A DNA stretch of 52,212 nt from UBA9732 sp963599445 (GTDB lineage Bacteria > Spirochaetota > Spirochaetia > Sphaerochaetales > Sphaerochaetaceae), in assembly GCA_963599445.1 (NCBI GenBank), contig CAVBWZ010000017.1, forward strand, positions 1 to 52,212, read 5' to 3'. A program made the position numbers and the translations under genes. The number at the start of each line of letters is the position of its first letter. Position 1 is the stretch's first letter. A model generated the notes under the pieces. That model ran no database searches. It had not been told where the DNA came from and worked only from the letters and a program-made list of their open reading frames with translations. This document shows, in pieces, positions 1-7,193 of the stretch.

Positions 1-55
1 GTTCCAGCCGTGCAGGGCATGGCCAGGACGCATGAAGGAGTTTTGAAAGTTCCTC
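1..55 (+). repeat. Partial copy of MITE-like repeat (right end)
   Basis: Bases 1-50 match 15421-15470 with a single mismatch, and the match ends in a terminal sequence AGTTTTGAAAGTTCCTC (39-55). The reverse complement of that sequence is the left end of the complete copy at 15309-15475. The window begins inside this copy, so its left part is not visible. It lies just past the 3' end of the toxin-partner gene. Confidence 0.75.
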
Positions 56-136
56 AACAATACCTTTTTTGATAAAAATTGAAAAAGAGTAGCGTTAACT
101 GGCAAAAATAGAGTCTTTCAAATCCTGCAAAAACTT

Positions 137-553
137 CTAAATTAGGCCAACTTTCTTTACAGCAAGTTCCAATTCCAAATCATGAAGGCCTGGATACGCC
201 TTCTTTAGAAACGAAACAGGAACCTTTGCCACGACTTCAGAACTAGGCATGCAGTAGTACCACTGATAATACGCATAGAATTCACCCATCCATTCAGGCA
301 AAAAACCTTCCATGGTTTCGCCCGGCTTGAAGCTATACTTGTCGGTTTCCAAGAAATAGCCAAGAAGTTCAAAAGCATCCATCGTATTCACATAAGCCAT
401 GGCTTCATCTATGCTTTTTCTTGTCTTGCTTGTCATGTAGGCATTGATGAAATCTTCTGTGTCATAGCCTGCATAGTGTTGTGAAACGTAGTCGAACAGC
501 TTCCCTTGGTTTTCTACAACATCATTCAGATATGCTTCTGCATACGCTCCCAT
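137..553 (-). CDS. Partner (antitoxin-like) of DUF3990 protein, HTH-less form
   Basis: This encodes a 138-residue acidic, helix-rich protein with no signal peptide or membrane segment. It is homologous by eye to the N-terminal ~140 residues of the protein at 41025-41657. Shared positions include an AY..xYL start, an 'EDFI' segment, an 'ELLGYFLE'/'ELFLEVME' helix, a W-x-(4)-YYQWY core and a final Y-x-x-LH-(D/E)-(L/A) motif. The other copy continues into an Xre helix-turn-helix, which is absent here. The gene starts 5 nt after the stop of the DUF3990 gene, so the two are co-transcribed. Sitting next to an ADP-ribosyltransferase-fold toxin candidate suggests an antitoxin or immunity role. That role is inferred from context only; the family is otherwise unknown to me. 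Confidence 0.6.
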   Translation of the reverse strand: MGAYAEAYLNDVVENQGKLFDYVSQHYAGYDTEDFINAYMTSKTRKSIDEAMAYVNTMDAFELLGYFLETDKYSFKPGETMEGFLPEWMGEFYAYYQWYYCMPSSEVVAKVPVSFLKKAYPGLHDLELELAVKKVGLI

Positions 554-558
554 ATCAA

Positions 559-1212
559 TTACCTCTCAAGCAACGTACTGAACACATTGACAACTTTATT
601 TCTGTCGGAATTCACAAGGTCGCGCATATTCTTCCTTGCGGCGACATCACGTTGGTTGTACTTGCCGTTGAACTCAGCATAGTCAACATTAATCAAACCA
701 TCAGGAAGCTCCCTCAACTGCGAATATGCAAGTTTTGACTTGATGCAATACTGAATCCCCAAACCCCCAAGAGAAAGCAGCTCTTCAAGTATGTCAACAT
801 CTACATTGTCTCTTACAAATTCTTTTGCAATGAAAAAATAAGAAGCATTTGCACGCCAACCTTTCAAAACATCGCACTCACTGGTGTTCAATCCATACTT
901 TGCAATGAACTTCTCGGATAGCACACGATACCGCTTCGAATCGGAAGCATCTCTATGTTTCATGAGCTCCGCCAACCAGCAAAGGACATCATGCTTTTGG
1001 AAATCCACAATGTTCAATCCGCTAGTGTCCAATTCAAACTTGTGGACCCACCCATTTGTCTCGTTTGGTCTGCATACAGCCCATTCCTTTGCCAAATCGA
1101 TGCTTTCAGTGAGATAGAAACCCTTCCCATAGTCATGCCTATCATCGCCAAGGCCATATTCCGGGTTGATTGTTTCATTGGGAGACCCATGGTATAGGAT
1201 TATCCTGTTCAT
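559..1212 (-). CDS. DUF3990 family protein, ADP-ribosyltransferase-fold toxin candidate
   Basis: This encodes a 217-residue protein starting MNRIILYHGSPNE. The motifs YHGS near the N-terminus and DYGKGFYLTE about 20 residues later, followed by AKEWA, are typical of DUF3990. That family is related to H-Y-x type ADP-ribosyltransferases, where the His and Tyr contact NAD. A paralogue with the same motifs lies at 40361-41062. An upstream in-frame start at 1263 exists, but the family homology begins at 1212. A TATACT box lies only 6 nt before that ATG, suggesting a leaderless start. The downstream partner gene follows after 5 nt. A toxin role is inferred from fold and pairing; the target is unknown. 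Confidence 0.7.
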   Translation of the reverse strand: MNRIILYHGSPNETINPEYGLGDDRHDYGKGFYLTESIDLAKEWAVCRPNETNGWVHKFELDTSGLNIVDFQKHDVLCWLAELMKHRDASDSKRYRVLSEKFIAKYGLNTSECDVLKGWRANASYFFIAKEFVRDNVDVDILEELLSLGGLGIQYCIKSKLAYSQLRELPDGLINVDYAEFNGKYNQRDVAARKNMRDLVNSDRNKVVNVFSTLLER

Positions 1213-1224
1213 AACTTGAGTATA
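1213..1224 (-). promoter_or_regulatory. -10 box close to the DUF3990 start codon
   Basis: On the minus strand TATACT (1224-1219) is followed by CAAGTT and then ATG at 1212. That places transcription start at or next to the start codon. A weak -35 (TGGAAA, 16 nt upstream) is the best partner. A TTGAGTATACTGCA stretch here is partly palindromic and could be an operator. Confidence 0.4.
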
Positions 1225-1397
1225 CTGCATTTCAACACTTTTTCCATCACAAACCACTTCCACATGCGTCTACATGCGCCTTCATAAGCCCTCAAGCGCC
1301 CTAACCGCCCCATAAGCCCAAAGAGCCCACACAAACCAAACCTTTTCAAAAACCATGCAGTTAGAGTATACTAACCACATGGAGGACAAAAACCGAC

Positions 1398-2369
1398 ATG
1401 AGAATCCTAGTCATAGGCGCAGGAGTCCTAGGCTGCAACCTAACAAACGATTTCTTCAAAGCAAGGAAGGACGTAACTTTGCTTGCACGTGGCCAATGGG
1501 CCAAAACCCTTAGAGAAAACGGTCTTGTCATACGAAACAAGCTGCTGTTCAGGAAAACCGTCCGCATCCCGATAATCGAAAACCTATCCCCCAACGACGA
1601 GTATGACATCATCTTCGTTGTAATGAGATACACACAGCTTGACTCCATCATAGAAACCCTCAATGCCAACAAAACGAAGAACATCATCTTCATAGGGAAC
1701 AATCCAAAGGCATCGGTCTATGAGAGGATGCTACCAAGCAAGAACGTGCTGTTTGGGTTTGCGTCCTGCGCCGGGCACCGTACATCGAAGGAAGTCGTCG
1801 CATTCGACATGAAGAAGATTACGATTGGTCCCGCGAACGGCCACTCCAACAGTTCCAACACCAAATGGCAGGACCTTGTCTCCAACGCTTTCACAGGCAC
1901 GGGCTACAACGTCACATACGAGCCCAACATGGAGGACTTTTTGCTTTGCCATGCCGCATACGTGCTTCCAATCGTGTTCGCATCCTACAAAACGAACGGC
2001 AAACTACGCCGAGTCCTCCACAACACGCCATACCTCAACAAGGTCGTCCAAGCCAACATAGAAGGCTACTCTGCAATAGAAAAGGCCGGCCACTTCATCA
2101 AGCCCGATGCCGATAAGAACTACAAAACCCAGGAATACCACGACATGTGCCTTAGGTTTCTGAAGCTCATGTGCGCGACGTTCCTTGGAAAGGTGTGTGC
2201 ATCGGACCACGCACTCAATGCAGTTGACGAAATGAGCGCGCTGAACCGCGACATGAAGGCCTTCTTCGATGCAGCAGATGCAAGCTATCCCACATGGAAG
2301 GAACTTGAAGACGCGCTTACAGATTATGAAGGGCGCATAGGACGTGTAGACGATTCCAAGAAAGGATGA
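1398..2369 (+). CDS. Ketopantoate reductase-like (PanE/ApbA family) oxidoreductase
   Basis: This encodes a 323-residue protein. The N-terminus MRILVIGAGVLGCNL contains the Rossmann G-x-G-x-x-G NAD(P)-binding loop. A 'DIIFVVMRYTQLDSII' strand-helix follows, typical of PanE/ApbA. The C-terminal half is helical, as in the ApbA_C domain. It has a GGAGG ribosome site (ATGGAGGAC) about 12 nt upstream. The next gene starts 4 nt after its stop, so the pair forms an operon with the ATC-hydrolase-like gene. The length is slightly above the usual ~300 residues. The family includes many enzymes that are not pantothenate enzymes, and no pan gene is nearby. The true substrate is therefore open and I give no gene symbol. 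Confidence 0.75.
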   Translation: MRILVIGAGVLGCNLTNDFFKARKDVTLLARGQWAKTLRENGLVIRNKLLFRKTVRIPIIENLSPNDEYDIIFVVMRYTQLDSIIETLNANKTKNIIFIGNNPKASVYERMLPSKNVLFGFASCAGHRTSKEVVAFDMKKITIGPANGHSNSSNTKWQDLVSNAFTGTGYNVTYEPNMEDFLLCHAAYVLPIVFASYKTNGKLRRVLHNTPYLNKVVQANIEGYSAIEKAGHFIKPDADKNYKTQEYHDMCLRFLKLMCATFLGKVCASDHALNAVDEMSALNRDMKAFFDAADASYPTWKELEDALTDYEGRIGRVDDSKKG

Positions 2370-2373
2370 TTCA

Positions 2374-3084
2374 ATGAAGGACAAAGACGTAAAGATAGAC
2401 CGCAACCTACACGTTCTTTACTCCAAGCCATGCAAGAAGGAGATCCAAAAAGCCATAGCAAACCACTACCCTGAGCAGGAATGTGAAGCAGTATGGGAAA
2501 AGGTTCAGCTAAAATACACCTCATTTCTGAACGGTTGGCGAACGGACCTTGGAGGGAAGAAGAACTTTCACAACGGTGCGGGCGGAAACTACGACTGCAT
2601 AGCCCTCATGGCATACTACGTTGTATGCAAGGATGTCACAAGCCTTGCCGAGATAGAGACCATGGAAGGAAACCTTTTTCTCCCCTCTTTCAGGAAGCTG
2701 AGCAAACTCAGGTTCATCAATGCAAACAGACCATGGGTCAGGAAACTCCTTCACAAGGCGTTCTCGAACGCAAAGTGCCAGTGCGACAAGTGGGGAGACT
2801 ACAAGATGAATGTAGCTCCATATGAAGAAGGGAAACCAATCTACTACGAGTTCACCCAATGCCCTGCGGCCCAGTTTGCAAAGGAACACGACCTACTTGA
2901 GGTCATGCCAGCCCTGTGCAACCCCGATTTCACTGGCATGGAGCTCATACACGCACGTCTCATCCGCACAACCACATGCGCCAACGGCTGCAAGTGCGAC
3001 TACACCATATGCGGTGACAAGGACCCATACTGCACCCTCCATCCAGAATACGTGGACGAACAAGGGTACAGAAGAAACAAGTAG
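2374..3084 (+). CDS. L-2-amino-thiazoline-4-carboxylic acid hydrolase-like protein
   Basis: This encodes a 236-residue protein. The C-terminal half carries the pattern seen in the ATC hydrolase family. First comes a segment 'FTQCPAAQFAKEHDLLEVMP', then 'LCNPDF', then 'HARLIRTTTCANG', then 'CDYTIC'. It is thus Cys-rich, with an R-(T)-T-x-A-x-G element. Members hydrolyse or otherwise process small ring compounds, but most in gut anaerobes are uncharacterised. It is translationally close to the PanE-like gene (4-nt gap), a pairing I recall from other anaerobes. No signal peptide is seen. The family assignment is fairly firm; the substrate is unknown. Confidence 0.7.
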   Translation: MKDKDVKIDRNLHVLYSKPCKKEIQKAIANHYPEQECEAVWEKVQLKYTSFLNGWRTDLGGKKNFHNGAGGNYDCIALMAYYVVCKDVTSLAEIETMEGNLFLPSFRKLSKLRFINANRPWVRKLLHKAFSNAKCQCDKWGDYKMNVAPYEEGKPIYYEFTQCPAAQFAKEHDLLEVMPALCNPDFTGMELIHARLIRTTTCANGCKCDYTICGDKDPYCTLHPEYVDEQGYRRNK

Positions 3085-3088
3085 GCTC

Positions 3089-3196
3089 AACGCTGAGAGT
3101 GCTGGACAATCCTGCCGTTCTAGACGGACTGGACGCTCTAGCCTATCTAGTCAATCTAGCCATTCTGACCTATCCAGCCGTTCTAAAACGCTCTGG
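3089..3196. repeat. Degenerate 9-bp minisatellite
   Basis: From 3098 the spacer reads as consecutive 9-mers resembling NNNTCTAGC, for example CGTTCTAGA (3116), CGCTCTAGC (3134), CTATCTAGT (3143), CAATCTAGC (3152), CTATCCAGC (3170) and CGTTCTAAA (3179). About eleven units keep the 9-nt phase. They lie after the stop of the preceding gene and appear non-coding. Confidence 0.6.
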
Positions 3197-3406
3197 ATTC
3201 AGGAATGCGGCACGCTCAGGGACGGTCAGGTAGCATCAGGCACACTCTAAAGCGCTCTATTTCCATCACGATTCAACCGTCTTCAACAGCCCCAAAGGCC
3301 CAGTGAGCCCCAACGGCCCCTTCAGAATACAAAAACGGCCCCCCTTCAAAGAAAGGAAGCCATAAAACCATCCAATGTAATGCTCACAAAGGCCAAGAAC
3401 GCAGTT

Positions 3407-3502
3407 CGCAGGTATTTTGACGTCAGCCTAGAAGACAGCGAAAGACAGTGCTGTCTGCACGGCTTGAGCGCATCGACAACGGCTGACATCAAAAGACCAA
3501 GA
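3407..3502 (-). repeat. Structured ~96-bp 3'-end element, copy A
   Basis: This element is homologous to 17305-17401. Both copies share CGCAGGTA(T)TTT at one end and AAAGACCAAGA at the other. The outer arms TTTTGACGTCAGCC (3415-3428) and GGCTGACATCAAAA (3481-3494) pair with one mismatch. The inner hairpin is GTGC-TGTCT-GCAC. In copy B both stems are kept with different bases. It begins 2-3 nt after the topB stop codon on the minus strand and has no terminal T-run. It therefore looks like a REP-type mRNA 3'-end element rather than a simple terminator. Confidence 0.65.
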
Positions 3503-3504
3503 AC

Positions 3505-5952
3505 CTACTTCTTCTTGCGTTTTTCCTCGTCGCGTCTCTTGCGTTCCTCGGACGCACGGATGAAGTCAGCGAACGTTCCGCCTGCACTGTCACGTGAAGA
3601 GGAAGCGAATCTGGCCTCGTCCTTGTGGAAGCCTGCACCGTAGCCAGTGCCCACGGAAGGCCTGCGGTCGCTGCGATTGGAGTGATCGCCTCGGTCGCTG
3701 CGTCTTGAATCGCGGTTCTTCTCATCGTGCCAATCACGCCTGTCGTCCCTTCTGTCGCGGGAGCCCCAGTCCTGTCTTGGAGGTCTGTAGTGGCTTGGCT
3801 TGACAACTTCAATGACAGTCTCCCACTTGACCTGAGGCTGGGCCTTTGCAACAGCAGCCTTAACAGCGGCCTTCTTTATGACGATGCGCTTCTTGCCATC
3901 AGTGCCTGGAGTGGCGACAGCGAGGATCTTCTTGGTAGGAGATGCACTTGCATGTGTTGGAACCACGACCTCAGGCTCAACCTCGACACGCTTTTTGACT
4001 TCCATCTCCTCATAGCCGCAGGAGAAGCGCTGGCATACATGATGGGGTCTGTCGTACTCGTCGAGAACCGTCATCATAGGCCAACCGCATGAAGGACAGA
4101 GACGCTCCTTGTCTCCCATAAGGTTTGGATCGAACTTGTCACGATTTGCGATGACCTGATTCACGAGGTCCGTTGCATTTTTCTTTATGTCCTCAACGAA
4201 CTGGGACTCTTTCTCCTCTCCATTGGAGATTGCAAAGAGCCTCTGCTCCCACTTGCCGGTAAGCTCTGCACTCTTGAGCTGTGCAGGCACGAGGCGTACA
4301 AGTTCACGCCCCTTGGCCGTAGGCACAAGCTCCTTGTCACGGCGCTCTATGCAGTTGTTCTGGATGAGCTTCTCTATTATATCGGCACGCGTTGCAGGGG
4401 TTCCAAGACCGTTTTCAAGCCTTTTCTTGAGCTCGACATCGTCCACGAGGCGTCCTGCATGTTCCATTGCATACAGGAGATCCGCTTCAGTGTAGCGGTC
4501 TGGCGGCAAAGTGGAATTGCGCTTGAGAACCACATCACGAATCTCAAGCTCAGAGCCCTCGTTCAAGGATGCAAGACCGCTTTCATCGTCGCCATCGTCG
4601 TCGGCAGGTGCAGCGGATCGCTTTCCAATGTCGCGGGCGACATCGCGCCACCCTTGGGAGACTGGAACGGTGAGCCTTGCAATGAAGCGCTCGCCTGCGA
4701 CATCGGCCTCAAGTGTTGTCGTCTTGTATTCGTAGTCGTCTGAAAGGGTTTCCATGAAACGGGTTACGATGAGCTCCCACAGGGCCTTTTCGTTGTTGGA
4801 AAGCTTCGTGAGGTCAACCTTCTGCTCCGTTGGGAGAAGTGCGTGGTGGTCGCTGACCATTGCATCGTTTACAAGGTGCGACAGGTCGGACCTGAAACCG
4901 CTCTTCATGTATTTTGAAGCCCGCATCCAGAAACCCGTTGCGGTCAAGGCCATGAGGCGGTCCGGAATGGTAGGAACGATGTCCGCCGTTATGTAGCGGC
5001 TGTCGGTACGAGGATAGGTCACGATCTTGTGAACCTCATACAGGCGCTGGAGAGTGTCCAACGTCTCCTTTGCAGAGAACCCAAGTATGTTGTTTGCATC
5101 CCTTTGGAGCTCAGTCAAATCGTATGCAAGAGGTGGCTTTTCACTCTTTGGAACCTCCTTGAGGCTCTTTACCACACCTTTTGCACCCTTGAGCTTATCA
5201 ACCAAAACGTTTGCTGTAGCCTCGTCGGGAATCCTTATGGTGCTTGCTGCGCCGGACGAATCCTCAGGAGAATACCATGAAGCCTTGAAAACGCCAAAAT
5301 CGGCCTTGATGGTCCAGTAGAACCTTCCTGAGAAGTCCTCTATCTCGTCCTCGCGTGAGGTTATGAGGGCAAGCGTGGGAGTCTGGACGCGACCTGCGCT
5401 GAGGCGTGTGTCGAAGTGGCAGCTCATGGCGCGTGAGACGTTGTACCCCACGTACCAGTCTGCGTACGAGCGACTCTCTGCGGCGGCGTAGAGGTTGTCG
5501 TAGTCGCTTGCAGGCCTCAGATTGGCAAAGCCCTGGCGTATGGCAAGGTCCGTCTGGCTGCTTATCCAAAGACGCTGTGCAGGCTTCGTGCAGCCGGCCT
5601 GTTTGAGTATCCAGCGTGCGACAAGCTCGCCTTCACGTCCGGCATCAGTTGCAATGATTACACCGCCAACGTCTTCCCTGTCAAGAAGATGCTTGACAAT
5701 CTCGAACTGATCCTTGGTCTTGTCTATGACCATGGTCTCAAGCTTCTTTGGCAGGATTGGGAGATCCCTCAGCTGCCAACGTCTATATTCGGCCCCATAG
5801 AAATCAGGCGGGCACAACGTGACAAGATGCCCCAAGGCCCACGTCACGACATAGTCATCGCTTTCCAAATACTTGCCCCTGTTCACGCACCCCAGCACGC
5901 GGGCAAGCTCCTTTCCAACACTCGGCTTCTCAGCAAGAACTAGATTCTTCAT
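3505..5952 (-). CDS. topB: DNA topoisomerase III (type IA) with basic C-terminal tail
   Basis: This encodes 815 residues from ATG 5952 (MKNLVLAEKPS). It relaxes and decatenates DNA through a transient 5'-phosphotyrosine. A TOPRIM domain is visible (LVLAEKPSVGKE with Glu8; TDAGREGE with Asp103). A cleavage domain follows with active-site Tyr313 in VTYPRTDSRY. The 'SAGRVQTPTLALI' motif is also present. A C-terminal zinc ribbon has CPSCG near residue 619 and CQRFSCGY near 640. The last ~165 residues form a low-complexity Arg/Asp/Ser/Lys-rich tail absent from E. coli TopB (653 aa), suggesting an extra nucleic-acid-binding region. An in-frame TTG at 5973 is less likely as the start, because the promoter runs through it. 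Confidence 0.95.
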   Translation of the reverse strand: MKNLVLAEKPSVGKELARVLGCVNRGKYLESDDYVVTWALGHLVTLCPPDFYGAEYRRWQLRDLPILPKKLETMVIDKTKDQFEIVKHLLDREDVGGVIIATDAGREGELVARWILKQAGCTKPAQRLWISSQTDLAIRQGFANLRPASDYDNLYAAAESRSYADWYVGYNVSRAMSCHFDTRLSAGRVQTPTLALITSREDEIEDFSGRFYWTIKADFGVFKASWYSPEDSSGAASTIRIPDEATANVLVDKLKGAKGVVKSLKEVPKSEKPPLAYDLTELQRDANNILGFSAKETLDTLQRLYEVHKIVTYPRTDSRYITADIVPTIPDRLMALTATGFWMRASKYMKSGFRSDLSHLVNDAMVSDHHALLPTEQKVDLTKLSNNEKALWELIVTRFMETLSDDYEYKTTTLEADVAGERFIARLTVPVSQGWRDVARDIGKRSAAPADDDGDDESGLASLNEGSELEIRDVVLKRNSTLPPDRYTEADLLYAMEHAGRLVDDVELKKRLENGLGTPATRADIIEKLIQNNCIERRDKELVPTAKGRELVRLVPAQLKSAELTGKWEQRLFAISNGEEKESQFVEDIKKNATDLVNQVIANRDKFDPNLMGDKERLCPSCGWPMMTVLDEYDRPHHVCQRFSCGYEEMEVKKRVEVEPEVVVPTHASASPTKKILAVATPGTDGKKRIVIKKAAVKAAVAKAQPQVKWETVIEVVKPSHYRPPRQDWGSRDRRDDRRDWHDEKNRDSRRSDRGDHSNRSDRRPSVGTGYGAGFHKDEARFASSSRDSAGGTFADFIRASEERKRRDEEKRKKK

Positions 5953-5959
5953 ACGGGGC

Positions 5960-5989
5960 ATCATACAGCCCAAAAGGCCACAGAATCAA
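5960..5989 (-). promoter_or_regulatory. topB promoter, leaderless layout
   Basis: The minus strand reads TTGATT (5989-5984), an 18-nt spacer, then TATGAT (5965-5960). Then come 7 nt (GCCCCGT) and ATG (5952-5950). No Shine-Dalgarno sequence fits between, so the mRNA probably starts at the initiation codon. Confidence 0.6.
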
Positions 5990-6030
5990 GATTGCTTCAT
6001 GGTGCACGGACACGGCAATGAGCCTTGTTC

Positions 6031-6045
6031 AGACCGATATCCTTG
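6031..6045 (+). repeat. Dispersed intergenic motif AGACCGATATCCTTG
   Basis: This is one of four intergenic occurrences of ACCGATATCC; the others are at 12185-12197, 40164-40178 and 41777-41790. It lies between the divergent topB and ferredoxin genes. Its function is unknown. Confidence 0.5.
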
Positions 6046-6055
6046 TGCTCCGCCT

Positions 6056-6083
6056 TTGGTTAGATAACTCTAACCATTATAAG
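6056..6083 (+). promoter_or_regulatory. Ferredoxin promoter with palindrome
   Basis: TTGGTT (6056-6061), a 16-nt spacer and TATAAG (6078-6083) fit a sigma-70 type promoter. The spacer and -35 carry an inverted repeat GGTTAG (6058-6063) / CTAACC (6070-6075), which could be an operator. A further TAACC lies just downstream. Confidence 0.45.
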
Positions 6084-6176
6084 GACATCTTAACCATCTG
6101 CCAAGCCAAAACCAATTGACCAAGCAGCCCTTCGTATGTATCATTGCGGTATCGATTCGTAAAAAGGAGAAGCGAA

Positions 6177-6344
6177 ATGGCTTACAGAATCACAGATGCT
6201 TGTGCAGCATGCGGAACATGTGCAGGTGAGTGCCCAGTTGGAGCAATCTCAGAGGGCGACATCTACGTCATCGATCAGGACACATGCGCTCAGTGTGGAA
6301 CATGTGCAGCGGTTTGCCCAGTAGGTGCAATCGTTGAGGAGTAA
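6177..6344 (+). CDS. 2[4Fe-4S] ferredoxin, clostridial type
   Basis: This encodes a 55-residue protein that is a small soluble electron carrier. Two CxxCxxCxxxCP motifs are complete: CAACGTCAGECP near the N-terminus and CAQCGTCAAVCP near the C-terminus. The internal pseudo-twofold symmetry and the 'VGAI' repeats are standard for the family. The start at 6177 (MAYRITD) has a good AAGGAG ribosome site 7-8 nt upstream. The longer in-frame start at 6144 does not. The gene is monocistronic, with its own promoter and a strong terminator. It probably serves pyruvate:ferredoxin oxidoreductase or hydrogenase, as in other fermentative anaerobes, but no partner is in this window. Confidence 0.95.
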   Translation: MAYRITDACAACGTCAGECPVGAISEGDIYVIDQDTCAQCGTCAAVCPVGAIVEE

Positions 6345-6370
6345 TCCCCACAACAGCAATTGAGTAAAGC

Positions 6371-6404
6371 GGGCAGTCTTCTTTTTTGGGACTGCCCTTT
6401 TTTT
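6371..6404 (+). terminator. Rho-independent terminator after ferredoxin gene
   Basis: The stem GGGCAGTC / GACTGCCC is separated by an 11-nt loop and followed by seven T residues. Confidence 0.9.
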
Positions 6405-6449
6405 GTCTTCTGTGATAGAAAGGAACGGTAGAACAAAAAGAGGTGCATT

Positions 6450-7193
6450 GTGGCGACAAGCGTTGTTTTCGTGACATTGGGAACAGTACTGGGACTTCTC
6501 CTATGCTTTTCTAGCTACAGATTGAAAGAGAAGCCATACCTCTATGTCCGCAACGCAGCCTTGGTTGCTTTTGGAGCTCTGTTTCTCCTAACGATGCTTT
6601 TGGAAGGCTCCTTCGACGAAGCGACCCTGGAAGGAATTGGCTTCCCCGCTATGATTGGACTCCTGAAAACCACCCATGTATGGTGGGAGACCATACTCAA
6701 GCTGCTTGTTCCAATGATAGCCGCATTGACCACGATATTCCTTGCAGAACTGCCTGCAAAGGCATATGAGATCGCATCTTCGCTTTTCGTGGCAATACCG
6801 CTTGCCTGCGGACTATACATATCACCAGATGTATCCCATGGAATGTTCATAGGACTCATAGCCGCATACGCAGTCGCACTTGTACTGATTGGAATCCTCA
6901 TGTTCAGGACATATCTATGCATTGAAACGGCAGCCGTCGGAGGGTTTCTTGCCTCATGGCTCATCAAAGGCTTCTATGCACTTTCCAATGCAACATTCGT
7001 GGTGGTGGGTAGCGTACTTACGGTAGCGGGAGCAGTAACAACGATAGCCTTTGCACGAAGGAAAGATGCGAAAAATGCAGCAAAGAAGCCTTCAGGTGCC
7101 ACTGAAACCAAAGACTTCAGCGACTTCGATGACTCCAAAGCCAACGGCGATTCCAACAACAATGCCAACGATGAAGGAGGAACCAATGCCTGA
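6450..7193 (+). CDS. Polytopic membrane protein of unknown function upstream of xseA
   Basis: This encodes 247 residues from a GTG start (MATSVVFVTLG) preceded by AGAGG. About six to seven hydrophobic segments fill residues 5-205. Examples are 'LGTVLGLLLCFSSY', 'VAFGALFLLTMLL', 'LVPMIAALTTIFL', 'LFVAIPLACGLYI' and 'VVVGSVLTVAGAVTTIAF'. The last ~40 residues are hydrophilic and Lys/Asp/Asn/Gly-rich, likely a cytoplasmic tail. The end overlaps the xseA start by 8 nt, so it is translationally coupled to the exonuclease VII genes. I do not recognise the family. The linkage to xseA may be lineage-specific and gives no clear function. Confidence 0.75.
   Translation: MATSVVFVTLGTVLGLLLCFSSYRLKEKPYLYVRNAALVAFGALFLLTMLLEGSFDEATLEGIGFPAMIGLLKTTHVWWETILKLLVPMIAALTTIFLAELPAKAYEIASSLFVAIPLACGLYISPDVSHGMFIGLIAAYAVALVLIGILMFRTYLCIETAAVGGFLASWLIKGFYALSNATFVVVGSVLTVAGAVTTIAFARRKDAKNAAKKPSGATETKDFSDFDDSKANGDSNNNANDEGGTNA

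Noticed and set aside
3380..3643. Plus-strand open frame over the 3' end of topB
   Set aside because: It is antisense to a well-supported topoisomerase gene and partly inside the structured repeat, with no family match.
7051..7185. N-terminal extension of XseA
   Set aside because: It lies within the upstream membrane-protein gene. XseA homology and an AAGGAGG site start at 7186.
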